NCBI GenBank assembly: GCA_050179645.1
Contig: JBFXEX010000005.1
Span: 18,058 to 82,057, forward strand
Origin: VAZQ01 sp050179645
GTDB taxonomy: Bacteria > Pseudomonadota > Alphaproteobacteria > Rhizobiales > Xanthobacteraceae
Reading direction: 5' to 3'
DNA length: 64,000 nucleotides
Positions within the stretch are counted from its first letter, which is position 1; each line of letters opens with the position of its first letter. The translations under genes were made by a program, and so were the position numbers. The notes below the pieces were generated by a model that saw only the letters and a program-made list of their open reading frames with translations, was not told where the DNA came from and ran no database searches. Shown here one piece after another: positions 26,944 to 36,066 of this stretch.

Positions 26944-27930
26944 ATGGCGCCGCGTGCGTACTGGAAGGGGCACCTGAAGCTGTCCCTGGTGTCCTGCCCG
27001 ATCGCGGTCAATCCGGCAACGACCTCGTCCGAACGCATCTCCTTCCGACAGATCAACAAGCAGACCGGCAACCGGCTGCGGCAGCAGCTCGTCGACGAAG
27101 TTACGCGCGAGCCGGTCGACGCCGCCGACAAGGGCCGCGGCTACGAGGTCGACAAGGGCGTCTATATCCAGATCGAGGACGACGAGGTCGAGGCGCTCGA
27201 GATCGAGAGCAAGCACACAATCGAGATCGACAGCTTCGTGCCGTCCGAGCAGATCGACAAGCGCTACTACGACAGCCCGTACTACATCGTACCCAATGAC
27301 GACGTCGGACAGGAGGCGTTCGCTGTCATCCGCGATGCCATGAAAGGCAAGGGCATGGTGGCGCTCGGCCGCATCGTGCTGCACAAGCGCGAGCACGTCA
27401 TCGCGCTGGAGCCGTTCGGCAAGGGTCTGCTCGGTAACACGCTGCATTACGCCTATGAGGTCCGCAAGGCCGAGGACTATTTCTCCGGCATCTCGGACAT
27501 CAAGGTGCCGGCTGAGATGCTCAAGCTCGCCGAGCACATTCTCGATACCAAGAAGGGTGACTTCGACCCGGCGCAATTCGAGGATCACTTCGAGAACGCG
27601 CTGGTCGAACTGCTGCGGAAGAAGCAGGCCGGCTTCAAGCTGCCCAAGAGCAAGGAAGTCGCGGAACCGGCGCGCAATGTGATCAGCCTGATGGATGCGT
27701 TGCGCCGCAGCGTCCAGAACGAGCGAACCCCGCAGCGCGAGAAGTCATCCTCGGCATCGGCCGAGAAGCCCGAGGTTGCGGCCGGAAAGCCGAAGAAGGG
27801 CCGCAAGCGGGTCGCCGGCCAGACCGAGCTGCTGCTGCCGATCCAAGGCAAGGGCCAGGCGCGCGAGGCTGCCGCCGCCAAGCCGCGCCCGGCTGCCAAG
27901 AAGGTCGCCGGACGGCGCAAAGCCGGTTGA
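26944..27930 (+). CDS. ku: Non-homologous end joining protein Ku
   Basis: Homodimeric DNA-end-binding ring protein that recruits LigD in bacterial NHEJ. 328 residues: YWKGHLKLSLVSCPIAV, KGYEVDKG-type core (GRGYEVDKGVYIQIEDDEVEA), ALGRIVLHKREHVIALEP, and a Lys/Ala-rich basic tail (PKKGRKRVAGQTE, AKKVAGRRKAG) that in Ku binds DNA and modulates threading. No ligD gene is in the window. It follows a strong terminator, so it has its own promoter. Confidence 0.95.
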   Translation: MAPRAYWKGHLKLSLVSCPIAVNPATTSSERISFRQINKQTGNRLRQQLVDEVTREPVDAADKGRGYEVDKGVYIQIEDDEVEALEIESKHTIEIDSFVPSEQIDKRYYDSPYYIVPNDDVGQEAFAVIRDAMKGKGMVALGRIVLHKREHVIALEPFGKGLLGNTLHYAYEVRKAEDYFSGISDIKVPAEMLKLAEHILDTKKGDFDPAQFEDHFENALVELLRKKQAGFKLPKSKEVAEPARNVISLMDALRRSVQNERTPQREKSSSASAEKPEVAAGKPKKGRKRVAGQTELLLPIQGKGQAREAAAAKPRPAAKKVAGRRKAG

Positions 27931-28021
27931 ACCCAAGGCCAATCTCGTTCGTCGGCGTTCGGTCCTTTCGCCGTCTTTCGAGCAGCTGCCTGATGACGCG
28001 CCGGAGCGCAACGAGCGGATT

Positions 28022-28828
28022 GTGGCGAGCGTCGAGGTCAATGACATCACCATCGACTACCGCAGCGTCGGAAACGGGCTGCCGGTCGTCCTGCTCCACG
28101 GGCTCGCCTGCGGCAAACGTATGTGGTTTCACCAGGTCCGGGCGCTGAGTCCGCATTATCGCGTCATCGTCTACGACCAGCGCGGGCACGGGCTCACCGA
28201 TGCGCCCGACGACCGCGTCCGCTATTCGCCGGGACATCTCGTCCGCGATCTTGCCGACTTTCTCGATGCGCTCAGGCTCGACCGCGTCGCGCTGGTCGGC
28301 TTCTCGATGGGCGGCGGGCCCGCTCTGGCGATGGCCGCGCGGATGCCGCAGCGCATCTCGCACCTGGTGCTCGCGGATGTGGGCGCGGGCGCCGACGACG
28401 TCTGGAAGATTCAATGGCTTGCCAACCGCTGGATCGATTTCGCGGAGCGCGAGGGCGCCGACGCGATGATCGCCGACATGCTTCGCAGCGAGCAGTTCAA
28501 GTTTTACGCCGGTCGCGGGACGCGTTTCCGGCGTCATATGGCCGGACTGATCCGCGCGACGCCGCCCGCTGGCCTGCGGCACACGCTGTCGGAGGTGCTG
28601 GGCAAGCGGAAATCTCTGTTCCGCATGACCGAGACGCTGAAGTCGGTCAAGGTACCGACGCTTGTGCTGCTGGGCCAGCAGGATTATCTCTGCCGCAACT
28701 CGTCGCGCCTGATGGTCGAGACGATCCCGGGCGCGGCTCTCTGCAGGATTGCGGGTGCCGGACACATGACCCCGCTGGAACAGCCGCGCCAGTTCAGTAC
28801 CCATCTACTCGACTTCCTGCGCGCTTGA
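28022..28828 (+). CDS. Alpha/beta hydrolase
   Basis: 268 residues: oxyanion LLHGLACGKRMWFHQV, nucleophile elbow VGFSMGGGPALAMA, acid LLGQQDYLC, His in AGAGHMTPLEQP. The frame is open far upstream inside ku, but no ATG/GTG/TTG occurs between the ku stop and GTG 28022, so GTG 28022 is taken as the start. The substrate is not predictable; related to 3-oxoadipate enol-lactonase-type esterases. Confidence 0.85.
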   Translation: MASVEVNDITIDYRSVGNGLPVVLLHGLACGKRMWFHQVRALSPHYRVIVYDQRGHGLTDAPDDRVRYSPGHLVRDLADFLDALRLDRVALVGFSMGGGPALAMAARMPQRISHLVLADVGAGADDVWKIQWLANRWIDFAEREGADAMIADMLRSEQFKFYAGRGTRFRRHMAGLIRATPPAGLRHTLSEVLGKRKSLFRMTETLKSVKVPTLVLLGQQDYLCRNSSRLMVETIPGAALCRIAGAGHMTPLEQPRQFSTHLLDFLRA

Positions 28829-28851
28829 GTGTGCAACCCGGGCCCTCGCGC

Positions 28852-30489
28852 ATGCTTCGTCTGACCGAACTGCGGTTGCCGCTCGATCACGCCGAGGACG
28901 AGATCGAAGCCGCGCTGCTCAAGCGCCTCAGGCTCAAGCCGGCTGAACTCGTGCGCTGCTCCGTGTTCCGCCGCGCCGCTGATGCGCGCAAGCGCAAGGC
29001 GATCAGCCTGATCTACACGCTCGATTTCGAGGTCAAGAACGAAGCGGCGCTGCTGAAGCGCTTCGCCGGCGATCGCCACCTGTCGGCTGCGCCCGACCTG
29101 AGCTATCGCCTGGTCGCACATGCGCCGGCGGCGATGCGCACGCGTCCTGTGGTGATCGGCGCTGGCCCGTGCGGCCTCATGGCGGCTCTCGTGCTGGCGC
29201 AGATGGGATTCCGGCCGATCATCCTGGAGCGCGGCAAGGTCATCCGCGAGCGCACCAAGGACACCTGGGGCTTCTGGCGGCGCTCGGTGCTCAATCCTGA
29301 ATCCAACGTGCAGTTCGGCGAAGGCGGCGCCGGCACGTTCTCGGACGGCAAGCTCTACAGTCAGATCAAGGACCCGCACCATCACGGCCGCAAGGTTTTG
29401 ACCGAGTTCGTCAAGGCCGGCGCACCGCCCGAAATCCTCTACGTCGCCAAGCCACACATTGGCACCTTCCGGCTGGTGACGATCGTCGAGCGCCTGCGCG
29501 AAACCATCGAGTCGCTCGGCGGCGAATATCGTTTCGACAGCAAGGTCACGGACCTCGAACTACAACGCCTGCCCGACGGCGGCCGGCAGGTGCGCGGCGT
29601 GATGCTGGCCGACGGCACACAGATCGAGACCGATCACGTGGTGCTGGCGCTCGGCCACAGCGCGCGCGACACGTTCGAGATGCTGCACCGACACGGCGTC
29701 GCAATGGAGCCAAAGCCGTTTTCCATCGGCGTGCGCATCGAACATCTGCAGTCGCTGGTCGATCGTTGCCGCTTTGCCGACGGCGCCGGACATCCCCGGC
29801 TGGGAGCCGCCGACTACAGGCTGGTGCACCACGGCGGCAACGGCCGCTCTGTCTACAGCTTCTGCATGTGCCCTGGCGGCACCGTGGTGGCGGCGGCGTC
29901 CGAGCCCGGCCGCGTGGTGACGAACGGCATGAGCCAGTATTCTCGTAATGAGCGCAACGCCAATGCGGGCATCGTCGTCGGCATCACGCCGGCCGACTAT
30001 CCGGGGCATGCGCTTGCCGGCATCGCGTTCCAGCGGCACTGGGAAGATCGCGCCTTTGCGGCTGGCGGCGGCACCTACGCGGCGCCGGTGCAGCGGGTCG
30101 GCGATTTCCTCAACCGACAGGCTTCGACCTCGCTGGGTGAGGTCGTGCCGTCGTACCGACCTGCCGTCACCCCCACCGATCTTGCGTCATGCCTGCCGGA
30201 TTATGCGGTTGCGGCGATCCGCGAGGCGTTGCCGGCGTTCGACCGTCAGATTGCAGGCTTCACGCTCGCCGATGCGGTGATGACCGGCGTGGAGACCCGC
30301 ACGTCGTCGCCGGTGCGCATCGGCCGGGACGCGTCGCTGCAAAGTCTCAACACTCTCGGCCTCTATCCGGCCGGCGAAGGTGCCGGCTATGCGGGCGGCA
30401 TCCTGTCGGCCGGCGTCGACGGCATCCGCGTCGCCGAGGCTGTGGCGCTGAGCTTGACAGGTGCGGCGGTCGAGACCGCCGACGCATAG
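28852..30489 (+). CDS. FAD-dependent dehydrogenase (COG2509-like)
   Basis: 545 residues. N-terminal about 95 residues form a small alpha/beta domain (LRLTELRLPLDHAEDEIEAAL), then an FAD Rossmann motif PVVIGAGPCGLMAALVLAQMG, an active-site loop NVQFGEGGAGTFSDGKLY, VLALGHSARDTFEML, and the C-terminal GLYPAGEGAGYAGGILSAG. Family members are annotated as uncharacterised FAD dehydrogenases. Starts at ATG 28852 (GTG 28831 possible), 23 bp after the hydrolase. Confidence 0.87.
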   Translation: MLRLTELRLPLDHAEDEIEAALLKRLRLKPAELVRCSVFRRAADARKRKAISLIYTLDFEVKNEAALLKRFAGDRHLSAAPDLSYRLVAHAPAAMRTRPVVIGAGPCGLMAALVLAQMGFRPIILERGKVIRERTKDTWGFWRRSVLNPESNVQFGEGGAGTFSDGKLYSQIKDPHHHGRKVLTEFVKAGAPPEILYVAKPHIGTFRLVTIVERLRETIESLGGEYRFDSKVTDLELQRLPDGGRQVRGVMLADGTQIETDHVVLALGHSARDTFEMLHRHGVAMEPKPFSIGVRIEHLQSLVDRCRFADGAGHPRLGAADYRLVHHGGNGRSVYSFCMCPGGTVVAAASEPGRVVTNGMSQYSRNERNANAGIVVGITPADYPGHALAGIAFQRHWEDRAFAAGGGTYAAPVQRVGDFLNRQASTSLGEVVPSYRPAVTPTDLASCLPDYAVAAIREALPAFDRQIAGFTLADAVMTGVETRTSSPVRIGRDASLQSLNTLGLYPAGEGAGYAGGILSAGVDGIRVAEAVALSLTGAAVETADA

Positions 30490-30503
30490 CAAAGTCTCAC
30501 CAC

Positions 30504-30603
30504 TGTCATTCCGGGGCGCGCTGAAGGCGCGAACCCGGAATCCATTTTCGCATCCTTGAAAATTGGATTTCGGGCCCGGCCCTTCGGCTGTCTCGGAATG
30601 ACG
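30504..30603. repeat. Dispersed palindromic element (GTCATTCCGGGG type)
   Basis: About 100-base inverted repeat between the FAD dehydrogenase and the VanX-like gene. Outer ends GTCATTCCGGGGC and CTCGGAATGAC pair, and inner blocks GGAATCCATTTT and AAAATTGGATTTC are complementary. Similar elements beginning TCATTCCGGGGCGCGC are numerous in Bradyrhizobium-type genomes. Lies between convergent genes. Confidence 0.65.
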
Positions 30604-30614
30604 TGGAGATCGGG

Positions 30615-31433
30615 TCAGTTACCGCGCGGACGGATCGGGAAATCGTATTGGGCTGACGAGCGCCCGTAGCTGAAGTGCCACCATTCGCGGTGGTAGTTGC
30701 GGAAGCCGCGCTTCGCCATGGAGTTGAGCAGCAGCGTGCGCCAGCGCCGCTGCTCCGGCGTGATCGCCGGGCTCCGGGTGTGGCTCATGACATCGAAGCA
30801 GTCGTAGCCGGTGCCCATGTCGAGGCTGTCGTCGGGGGCGCGTTGTGCCGCCGGGCCGATGCAGGACCCGTAGCGGGCATTGCGGTCGAACGCCGCGACC
30901 GGCGGATGGCCGATCTCCACCACCGTCAGGTCGACCGTGGTGCCGGCCGAATGCTCAGACCGGTTCGAGATGTAACCGAGCGCGAACAGGTTCTGCTTCT
31001 GCAGCTTCGGGTAATACCGCTTGGTGCTGCCGGTATCGCGGCCGTCGAACGCCCATTGCGCCATCGCGCGCACCGCGCGCGTCGGGCGGTAGCAGTCGTA
31101 GACCTTGAGCGAGAGATTTTCGGCGGCGAGGTCGGCCTGCACCTGTTTGAGCGCCTCGGCGACGTCACGCCGCAGGACGCATTCAGGTGCGTCGTAGCCG
31201 GGCAGGGGGCGTCCGACAAAGTTGTCGTAGCCCGCATAGCGCATGTCCTGTTCGATCGACGGGGCCACGTCGCGCAGATAGACGAATCCCGCCGGCAACG
31301 CGGTCTGCCGTGTCGATGGCGCTCGAACCGACTGCGATTCCGCTTGACCTGCGCCGAAGACCACCAACGCTACGGCGCACCAGAACATACTGCGGGCGCC
31401 GCGCCGCACTCCACCCGATGTGGCACGTCTCAT
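30615..31433 (-). CDS. D-alanyl-D-alanine dipeptidase (VanX/DdpX family), secreted
   Basis: 272 residues: signal peptide (SMFWCAVALVVFGAGQAESQS), then a peptidase M15D domain. Zinc ligands appear in SEHSAGTTVDLTV (His, Asp) and the catalytic Glu/His pair in REWWHFSYG; YDCYRPTRAVRAM carries the conserved Arg. Such enzymes cleave D-Ala-D-Ala for peptidoglycan recycling; a vancomycin-resistance role is unlikely without vanA/vanH. ATG 31433 overlaps the upstream amidase stop by 4 bases (ATGA), so translation is coupled. Confidence 0.88.
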   Translation of the reverse strand: MRRATSGGVRRGARSMFWCAVALVVFGAGQAESQSVRAPSTRQTALPAGFVYLRDVAPSIEQDMRYAGYDNFVGRPLPGYDAPECVLRRDVAEALKQVQADLAAENLSLKVYDCYRPTRAVRAMAQWAFDGRDTGSTKRYYPKLQKQNLFALGYISNRSEHSAGTTVDLTVVEIGHPPVAAFDRNARYGSCIGPAAQRAPDDSLDMGTGYDCFDVMSHTRSPAITPEQRRWRTLLLNSMAKRGFRNYHREWWHFSYGRSSAQYDFPIRPRGN

Positions 31434-32365
31434 CGGCGGCTCGCAGGCGCCCTCATGCCGGCTCGCAGGACTTTCCGTGATGCCGGCGGCTGCGGCGCGC
31501 TCGCGACTTGCGTCGAGCGGGCCTCGCAAAAGCTCACGACGGCGTCGACCGCGGCGGCGCTGATCGCTCCGCGCCGCTCCGGTGTTGCCATTGCCAGTTC
31601 CTCGTCGCGGTTGATGATCGAGCCGGCTTCGAGCAGCACGGCCGGAATGTGGGTGCTCTTGAGGACGATCAACTGGTCGTAGCGGTAGACGCCGGTGTCG
31701 GCGTCCACCAAAATCCGCCGGCGGCTGCCCATGAACTTCTCGACATAATGCGGCGTGTACTTCAGCCCGCGTTCCTTAAGCTGTTCGCCGAGCATCCTGG
31801 CAAACTGCACGCTGCCGCGGTAGTCGCCGTTATCCTGCGAGACGAAGATCGAATGGCCCTTGAAACGGTCGCTGTAGGCGAGCTGTTGGCCGCCAAAATC
31901 CCAATTCTTCAGGAAGCGGTCCGGTACTGAGTCGTGATGAATCGAAAGAAACAGGTCGCCGTGCCCCGTGTGCGCCCGCCGGACGCGCTCGAACAGCGCG
32001 CGCCGCTTGTTGTCGGTGGTGATCAACAGGACGGTCTTCGCGAACCCTGCCTCGCGCAGCTTCTGGTCGATGAGCCTCGAAAGCTCCAGGTTGAATTCAT
32101 ACTCGTAGGCGCCGCGCGCGCTCCTGGCGCCCGGGTTGCCGGCCGTGTGTCCGACATCGACGATGACGCGGAAGGTGCCTCGGTTACAGGCCGACCTGAC
32201 CGGCGCGTCGGCCTTGGCCGTGGCGGCCGTCTTGCCGGCTGTCGGCGGCTTCGCGGTGCCGGTCGATTGGCCGAAGGCCGGCACAGCCTGTGCGATGACC
32301 AACGCGAGTGCCAGCAGCGAATGCGTCCGGGCACGCGGACGTGTCATGAATTGTGCCAATGGCAT
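31430..32365 (-). CDS. N-acetylmuramoyl-L-alanine amidase (Amidase_3), secreted
   Basis: About 311 residues. N-terminal signal peptide (HSLLALALVIAQAVPAFGQS), Ala/Thr-rich linker, then an AmiC-type amidase: VIVDVGHTAGNPG (zinc His), YEYEFNLELSR (Glu), LFLSIHHDSV (zinc His), and PAVLLEAGSIINRDEE with catalytic Glu. It cleaves the bond between MurNAc and the stem peptide. ATG 32365 is preferred; 32347 is possible. First gene of an amidase-dipeptidase pair. Confidence 0.9.
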   Translation of the reverse strand: MPLAQFMTRPRARTHSLLALALVIAQAVPAFGQSTGTAKPPTAGKTAATAKADAPVRSACNRGTFRVIVDVGHTAGNPGARSARGAYEYEFNLELSRLIDQKLREAGFAKTVLLITTDNKRRALFERVRRAHTGHGDLFLSIHHDSVPDRFLKNWDFGGQQLAYSDRFKGHSIFVSQDNGDYRGSVQFARMLGEQLKERGLKYTPHYVEKFMGSRRRILVDADTGVYRYDQLIVLKSTHIPAVLLEAGSIINRDEELAMATPERRGAISAAAVDAVVSFCEARSTQVASAPQPPASRKVLRAGMRAPASRR

Positions 32366-32494
32366 CAGGTCCCCACCACCGAAGCCCCGGGCCCCTCCGG
32401 CCCCCGAGTCGGGATCGGAGACTGGGCTACGCCCGTGGCCCTTTGGTGGCAAGCCTATGCCACCTGTGCGCCCCAGTGGAAGATGGTGAACTGA

Positions 32495-32524
32495 ATGCTA
32501 CGCGAGATTATTGAGTGAATTCAA
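32495..32524 (-). promoter_or_regulatory. Promoter candidate for the amidase-dipeptidase pair
   Basis: Reading the minus strand: TTGAAT (32524-32519), 18 bases, TAGCAT (32500-32495), located 130 bases upstream of the amidase start in a locally AT-richer stretch. Moderate match only. Confidence 0.3.
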
Positions 32525-32603
32525 CGTCATGGCGGCCTGGACGATCCGCCTCGCGGCCTGGCCGGCGCTTTCATGCTTCAGTCCATAGCCGTCCGCCCGG
32601 CGC

Positions 32604-33803
32604 CTACACGACGTCCTGCCGGTGGAGTTCTGCGATCGTCGCAGCGTCCAGCCCCAATTCCTGCGAGAGGATTTCGTCGGTGTGCTCGCCGAGCATCGGC
32701 GGCGGCCGCCGTACCGAGCAGGTGGTGTCGGAGAACTTGAACGGAATGCCGAGGAGCCGCAGCGTGCCGATGGCCGGGTGCTCGACGGTCTCCACCATGC
32801 GGCGAGCCGCGGTATGCGGATCGTCGAGCGCCTGCGCAACCGTGTTGATCCTGCCGCACGGCACGCCCACCGCCATCAGCTTGGCGAGCCAGGCATCGGC
32901 AATATCGTGGGACAGAGCCTCGTTGATCTTGCCGTCGATGTCGTCGCGGTTCTCGACCCGCGCGCGATTGCTGTTGTAGCGCTCGTCCTGCGCCCATTCG
33001 GGATGACCGAGCACTTCGGCGGCCCGCGAGAACTGCCGCTCGTTGCCGATACCGATCGCGATCATGGCGTCGGCGGTGCGATAGGTGGTGTAGGGCACGA
33101 TGCTCGGATGACCGTTACCGAAACGGCCGCCGTCGCGGCCGGCCACCAGATAGTTCTGCGCCACGTTGATCAGCATCGACAGTGACGTCTCGTAGAGCGA
33201 CAGTTCGACCTTCTGGCCCTTGCCGGTGCGATGGCGCGCATTGATCGCCGCCAGGATGGCGTTCGAGGCCAGCATTCCGGTGCAGACGTCGACGATCGCG
33301 ACACCGTACTTGGTCGGCACGCCGCCGGGCTCGCCGCAGATGCTCATCAGGCCCGACTCGGCCTGAAGGATAAAGTCGTAGCCGGGCAGCGCGGCGCGCG
33401 GTCCGCTGGTGCCGTAGCCGGTGATCGAGCAGCGGATGAGCCGCGGCGCGTGCGCCTCGAACCAGGCCTCGGTGAAACCCCACTTCTCCAGCGTGCCGAT
33501 GCGGAAATTGTCGATCAGCACGTCGGCCTTCTCGACCAGGCCGGCGAGGACCTTCTGGCCCTCTGGCACCGCCATGTTGAGCGTCAGCGAGCGCTTGTTG
33601 CGGTTGATGCCGAGGAAATAGGCCGCATCGTCGCCGGCAAAGGGCGGCCCCCAACGCCGCGTATCGTCGCCGGTAGGCGGCTCGATCTTGATGACGTCGG
33701 CGCCCATGTCGCCGAGCATCATGGCGCAGAGCGGGCCCGCCAGGATGCGGGTCAGGTCGACGACGCGTATCCCGTCGAGGGCGCCAGTGTTCGAATTGCT
33801 CAT
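32604..33803 (-). CDS. CaiB/BaiF family CoA-transferase (class III)
   Basis: 399 residues, class III CoA-transferase: GIRVVDLTRILAGPLCAMMLGDMGADVIKIEPP, LNMAVPEGQKVLAGLVEKADVLIDNFRIG, GYGTSGPRAALPGYDFILQAESGLMS, and conserved Asp in VAIVDVCTGMLA that forms the acyl-aspartyl intermediate. Moves CoA between carboxylic acids; substrate pair unknown. The ORF extends to 33989 but MSNSNTGALDG at 33803 is the family start. No acyl-CoA partner gene is adjacent. Divergent from cinA-like gene. Confidence 0.92.
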   Translation of the reverse strand: MSNSNTGALDGIRVVDLTRILAGPLCAMMLGDMGADVIKIEPPTGDDTRRWGPPFAGDDAAYFLGINRNKRSLTLNMAVPEGQKVLAGLVEKADVLIDNFRIGTLEKWGFTEAWFEAHAPRLIRCSITGYGTSGPRAALPGYDFILQAESGLMSICGEPGGVPTKYGVAIVDVCTGMLASNAILAAINARHRTGKGQKVELSLYETSLSMLINVAQNYLVAGRDGGRFGNGHPSIVPYTTYRTADAMIAIGIGNERQFSRAAEVLGHPEWAQDERYNSNRARVENRDDIDGKINEALSHDIADAWLAKLMAVGVPCGRINTVAQALDDPHTAARRMVETVEHPAIGTLRLLGIPFKFSDTTCSVRRPPPMLGEHTDEILSQELGLDAATIAELHRQDVV

Positions 33804-33937
33804 TGTCCGCGCTTTTGCCTTGCTGTGTTCTTTGCCATTGTTGTTACCCCGAGCCGCGCGCGGCGGCATCATAGGCGGGGCGCGCCATTGCGAGCAAGTT
33901 GTGCGGGGCGAGTGCCTGGGAACGATTGAGGTTGCAA

Positions 33938-34438
33938 ATGCATGACTTGATCCCGCGCGCCGAGCAGGTGGGCCGGCTGCTGAAGGCACGGGGTGAAACC
34001 ATCGTGGTCGCCGAATCCTCGACCGGCGGGCTGATCTCGGCGGCGCTGTTGGCGCTGCCCGGGGCGTCGGCCTACTTCCTCGGCGGCGCCGTCGTCTATA
34101 CCCAGGTCGCGCGGCGGGCGCTTGTCGACCTGCCGGACATCAGCAAGCTCGGCATGCGGGCGTCGACGGAGCCCTACGCGCTGCTGCTGGCGCAGACGGC
34201 GCGCGAACGCTTCGGCGCAACCTGGGCGGTGGCCGAAAGCGGCGCCACCGGCCCGACCGGCAACCGCTATGGCGACGCCGCCGGCCACACCTGCATCGCG
34301 GTCGTGGGACCCGGCGAGCGCGCGATCACGCTGGAGACCGGCAGCGCCGACCGCGTCGCCAACATGCGCGCCTTCGCCGCCGCCGCGCTCGACCTGCTGG
34401 CGGAGATGCTGGCGGCTCAAGGCGGGAAGCCCGGCTGA
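33938..34438 (+). CDS. CinA C-terminal family protein (NMN amidohydrolase-like)
   Basis: 166 residues, only the C-terminal CinA domain (as in PncC): VVAESSTGGLISAALLALPGASAYFLGGAVVY and AESGATGPTGNRYGDAAGHTCIAV. Stand-alone CinA C-domains deamidate nicotinamide mononucleotide in NAD recycling. ATG 33938 with TGAGGT upstream; the extra 13 residues from 33899 are unlikely. Confidence 0.88.
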   Translation: MHDLIPRAEQVGRLLKARGETIVVAESSTGGLISAALLALPGASAYFLGGAVVYTQVARRALVDLPDISKLGMRASTEPYALLLAQTARERFGATWAVAESGATGPTGNRYGDAAGHTCIAVVGPGERAITLETGSADRVANMRAFAAAALDLLAEMLAAQGGKPG

Positions 34439-34552
34439 GCGTGGCGCCGCACCAGAACGCTGATTGGCACGGAAGCCTCCGGGCGCCGAGTGCCCGAAGG
34501 GTTCATTTTGTGGCGGTCACAACTGCGCCGCGAGACGGCATCGTTGGCCGGC

Positions 34553-35161
34553 TCAGTGCCGAAAATGCGGCCCGCGCATGAAGGCGCCGCGCATGGCGCC
34601 GGGACCAAATGCCAGACCCGGCAGGCTCTGCTGCGCCTTGGTCTTCTGCGCATCGTCGAGGGTGGTGAGCAACTCGTCGGCCGCGGCCTTCACCGCATCA
34701 TGCTGCTTCTGCGCCTGCTCGCGCATCTTGGTCGCGAACGCGAACCGCTCCTGCGGACCGAGTTTGCCGATGGCCTCGGGATTGACGCTTTCACGCGCGG
34801 TCTTCATCGCGGTCGCTGCGTCCTGCAGCGTCTTGGCGTACTTGGTCCAGGCGGGCTCCTGAGCCGTCATGATTCCCAGTTCTTTCTTGAGCGTCTCGAG
34901 TTGCGCCGGGTCGGCGAACGTCAGGCCAGGCCCACCGCGCATCATTCCAGGACCCATTCCGGGCCCATGCCGCATCATGCCGGACCCCATGCTAGGTCCC
35001 ATGTGCTGCATCATCATGCCGGGCCCCATGCCGCCACCGCCCTGCATGAACGGGGGGCCGAAGCCGCCGGGGCCATGAACGAACGGCTGCGCCAGCGCCC
35101 ATCCACCGGCCAGCACGACGGCCGATGCAATGGCACCGATAACCAAGGTCTTCTTCTTCAT
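34553..35161 (-). CDS. Met/His-rich Spy/CpxP-like periplasmic protein (LTXXQ family)
   Basis: 202 residues: signal peptide ending WALAQ, then a Gly/Met/His-rich segment (residues 39-75 contain 12 Met and 2 His, e.g. MGPGMMMQHMGPSM), then an all-helical LTXXQ-like domain (LETLKKELGIMTAQEPAWTKYAKTL; LGPQERFAFATKMREQAQKQ) and a His/Met tail MRGPHFRH. The family includes Spy, CpxP and metal-binding CnrX/ZraP-like proteins; the methionine cluster suggests copper(I) or silver(I). ATG 35161 has GGAG upstream. Divergent from a two-component system that probably controls it. Confidence 0.85.
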   Translation of the reverse strand: MKKKTLVIGAIASAVVLAGGWALAQPFVHGPGGFGPPFMQGGGGMGPGMMMQHMGPSMGSGMMRHGPGMGPGMMRGGPGLTFADPAQLETLKKELGIMTAQEPAWTKYAKTLQDAATAMKTARESVNPEAIGKLGPQERFAFATKMREQAQKQHDAVKAAADELLTTLDDAQKTKAQQSLPGLAFGPGAMRGAFMRGPHFRH

Positions 35162-35257
35162 GACAGTCTCCAATACCTGCGCAACAGGGAGGCCCGTTGC
35201 TATGGGGCATTGAAGAAGCCGGACGTCGCCCAAGTTTTTCAGCGATCCAATTTTTTG

Positions 35258-35272
35258 TGACAAAGTATGTCA
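35258..35272. promoter_or_regulatory. Copper-box-like palindrome in the divergent promoter region
   Basis: TGACA-AAGTA-TGTCA inverted repeat, 97 bp upstream of the Spy-like start and 72 bp upstream of the response-regulator start. It resembles the E. coli CusR box, which has TGACAA-NN-TTGTCA at its core, apart from one extra spacer base. Binding by the adjacent OmpR-type regulator is inferred. Confidence 0.45.
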
Positions 35273-35343
35273 GATGCGGCAGCCGACACAACTGGAGACA
35301 CATTTTAGGGATCCAGCCGGTCGCGCAGGTCTATATTGGAGTG

Positions 35344-36066
35344 ATGCAAGGGCCGCTGCACATCCTGGTCGTCGATGATCATCGAGAGATTCGCGATCTC
35401 GTCTCGCGCGCCCTGACGAAGGAGGGCTTCCGCGTCAGCGTCGCGGCCGACGGCCGCGCCATGCACAAGCTCATGGCCGACAGTCGGATCGATCTCATTC
35501 TGCTCGATCTCATGCTGCCGGGCGAAGACGGACTCTCGCTGTGCCGCGCGCTTCGCGCGGAATCGAATATCCCTATCATCATGCTGACCGCCAAGGGCGA
35601 CGAGGTGGATCGGGTGATCGGCCTCGAAATGGGGGCCGACGACTATCTGTCGAAACCATTCGGCAGCCGCGAGCTCGTCGCGCGCATCAAGGCCGTCCTT
35701 CGCCGCAGCAGTGACAAGGACACGACGGTCAAAACCGGTCAGCGCCCTAAGCGTTACCGCTTCGACCGCTGGATGCTCGACGCTGGTACGCGCGACCTCC
35801 TTCGTGACGACGGGGTCACGGTACCTCTCAGCACTGGCGAATACGATCTGCTCTTTGCCCTCGTGGAGCGGCCACAGCGCGTGCTGAGCCGCGATCAGCT
35901 TCTCGATCTGGCGCGCGGCCGCACTGCCAATACGTTCGATCGCAGCATTGATACGCAGATCAGCCGCCTCCGAAAAAAGCTTGAACTCGACCCGAGCGAT
36001 CCTAAAGTCATCAAGACGGTATGGGGCGGCGGCTACATGTTCACACCCGTCGTGAACCACGAATGA
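35344..36066 (+). CDS. OmpR-family response regulator
   Basis: 240 residues: receiver domain (LVVDDHREIRDLVSRAL, phospho-Asp55 in LLDLMLPGEDG, Thr in IIMLTAKGDE, Lys in YLSKPFGSRE) and OmpR winged helix (LSTGEYDLLFALVERPQRVLSRDQLLDLARG; DRSIDTQISRLRKKLE; GGGYMF). ATG 35344 with TTGGAG upstream. The kinase gene overlaps its end by 4 bases (ATGA). Probable activator of the divergent Met-rich protein. Confidence 0.94.
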   Translation: MQGPLHILVVDDHREIRDLVSRALTKEGFRVSVAADGRAMHKLMADSRIDLILLDLMLPGEDGLSLCRALRAESNIPIIMLTAKGDEVDRVIGLEMGADDYLSKPFGSRELVARIKAVLRRSSDKDTTVKTGQRPKRYRFDRWMLDAGTRDLLRDDGVTVPLSTGEYDLLFALVERPQRVLSRDQLLDLARGRTANTFDRSIDTQISRLRKKLELDPSDPKVIKTVWGGGYMFTPVVNHE

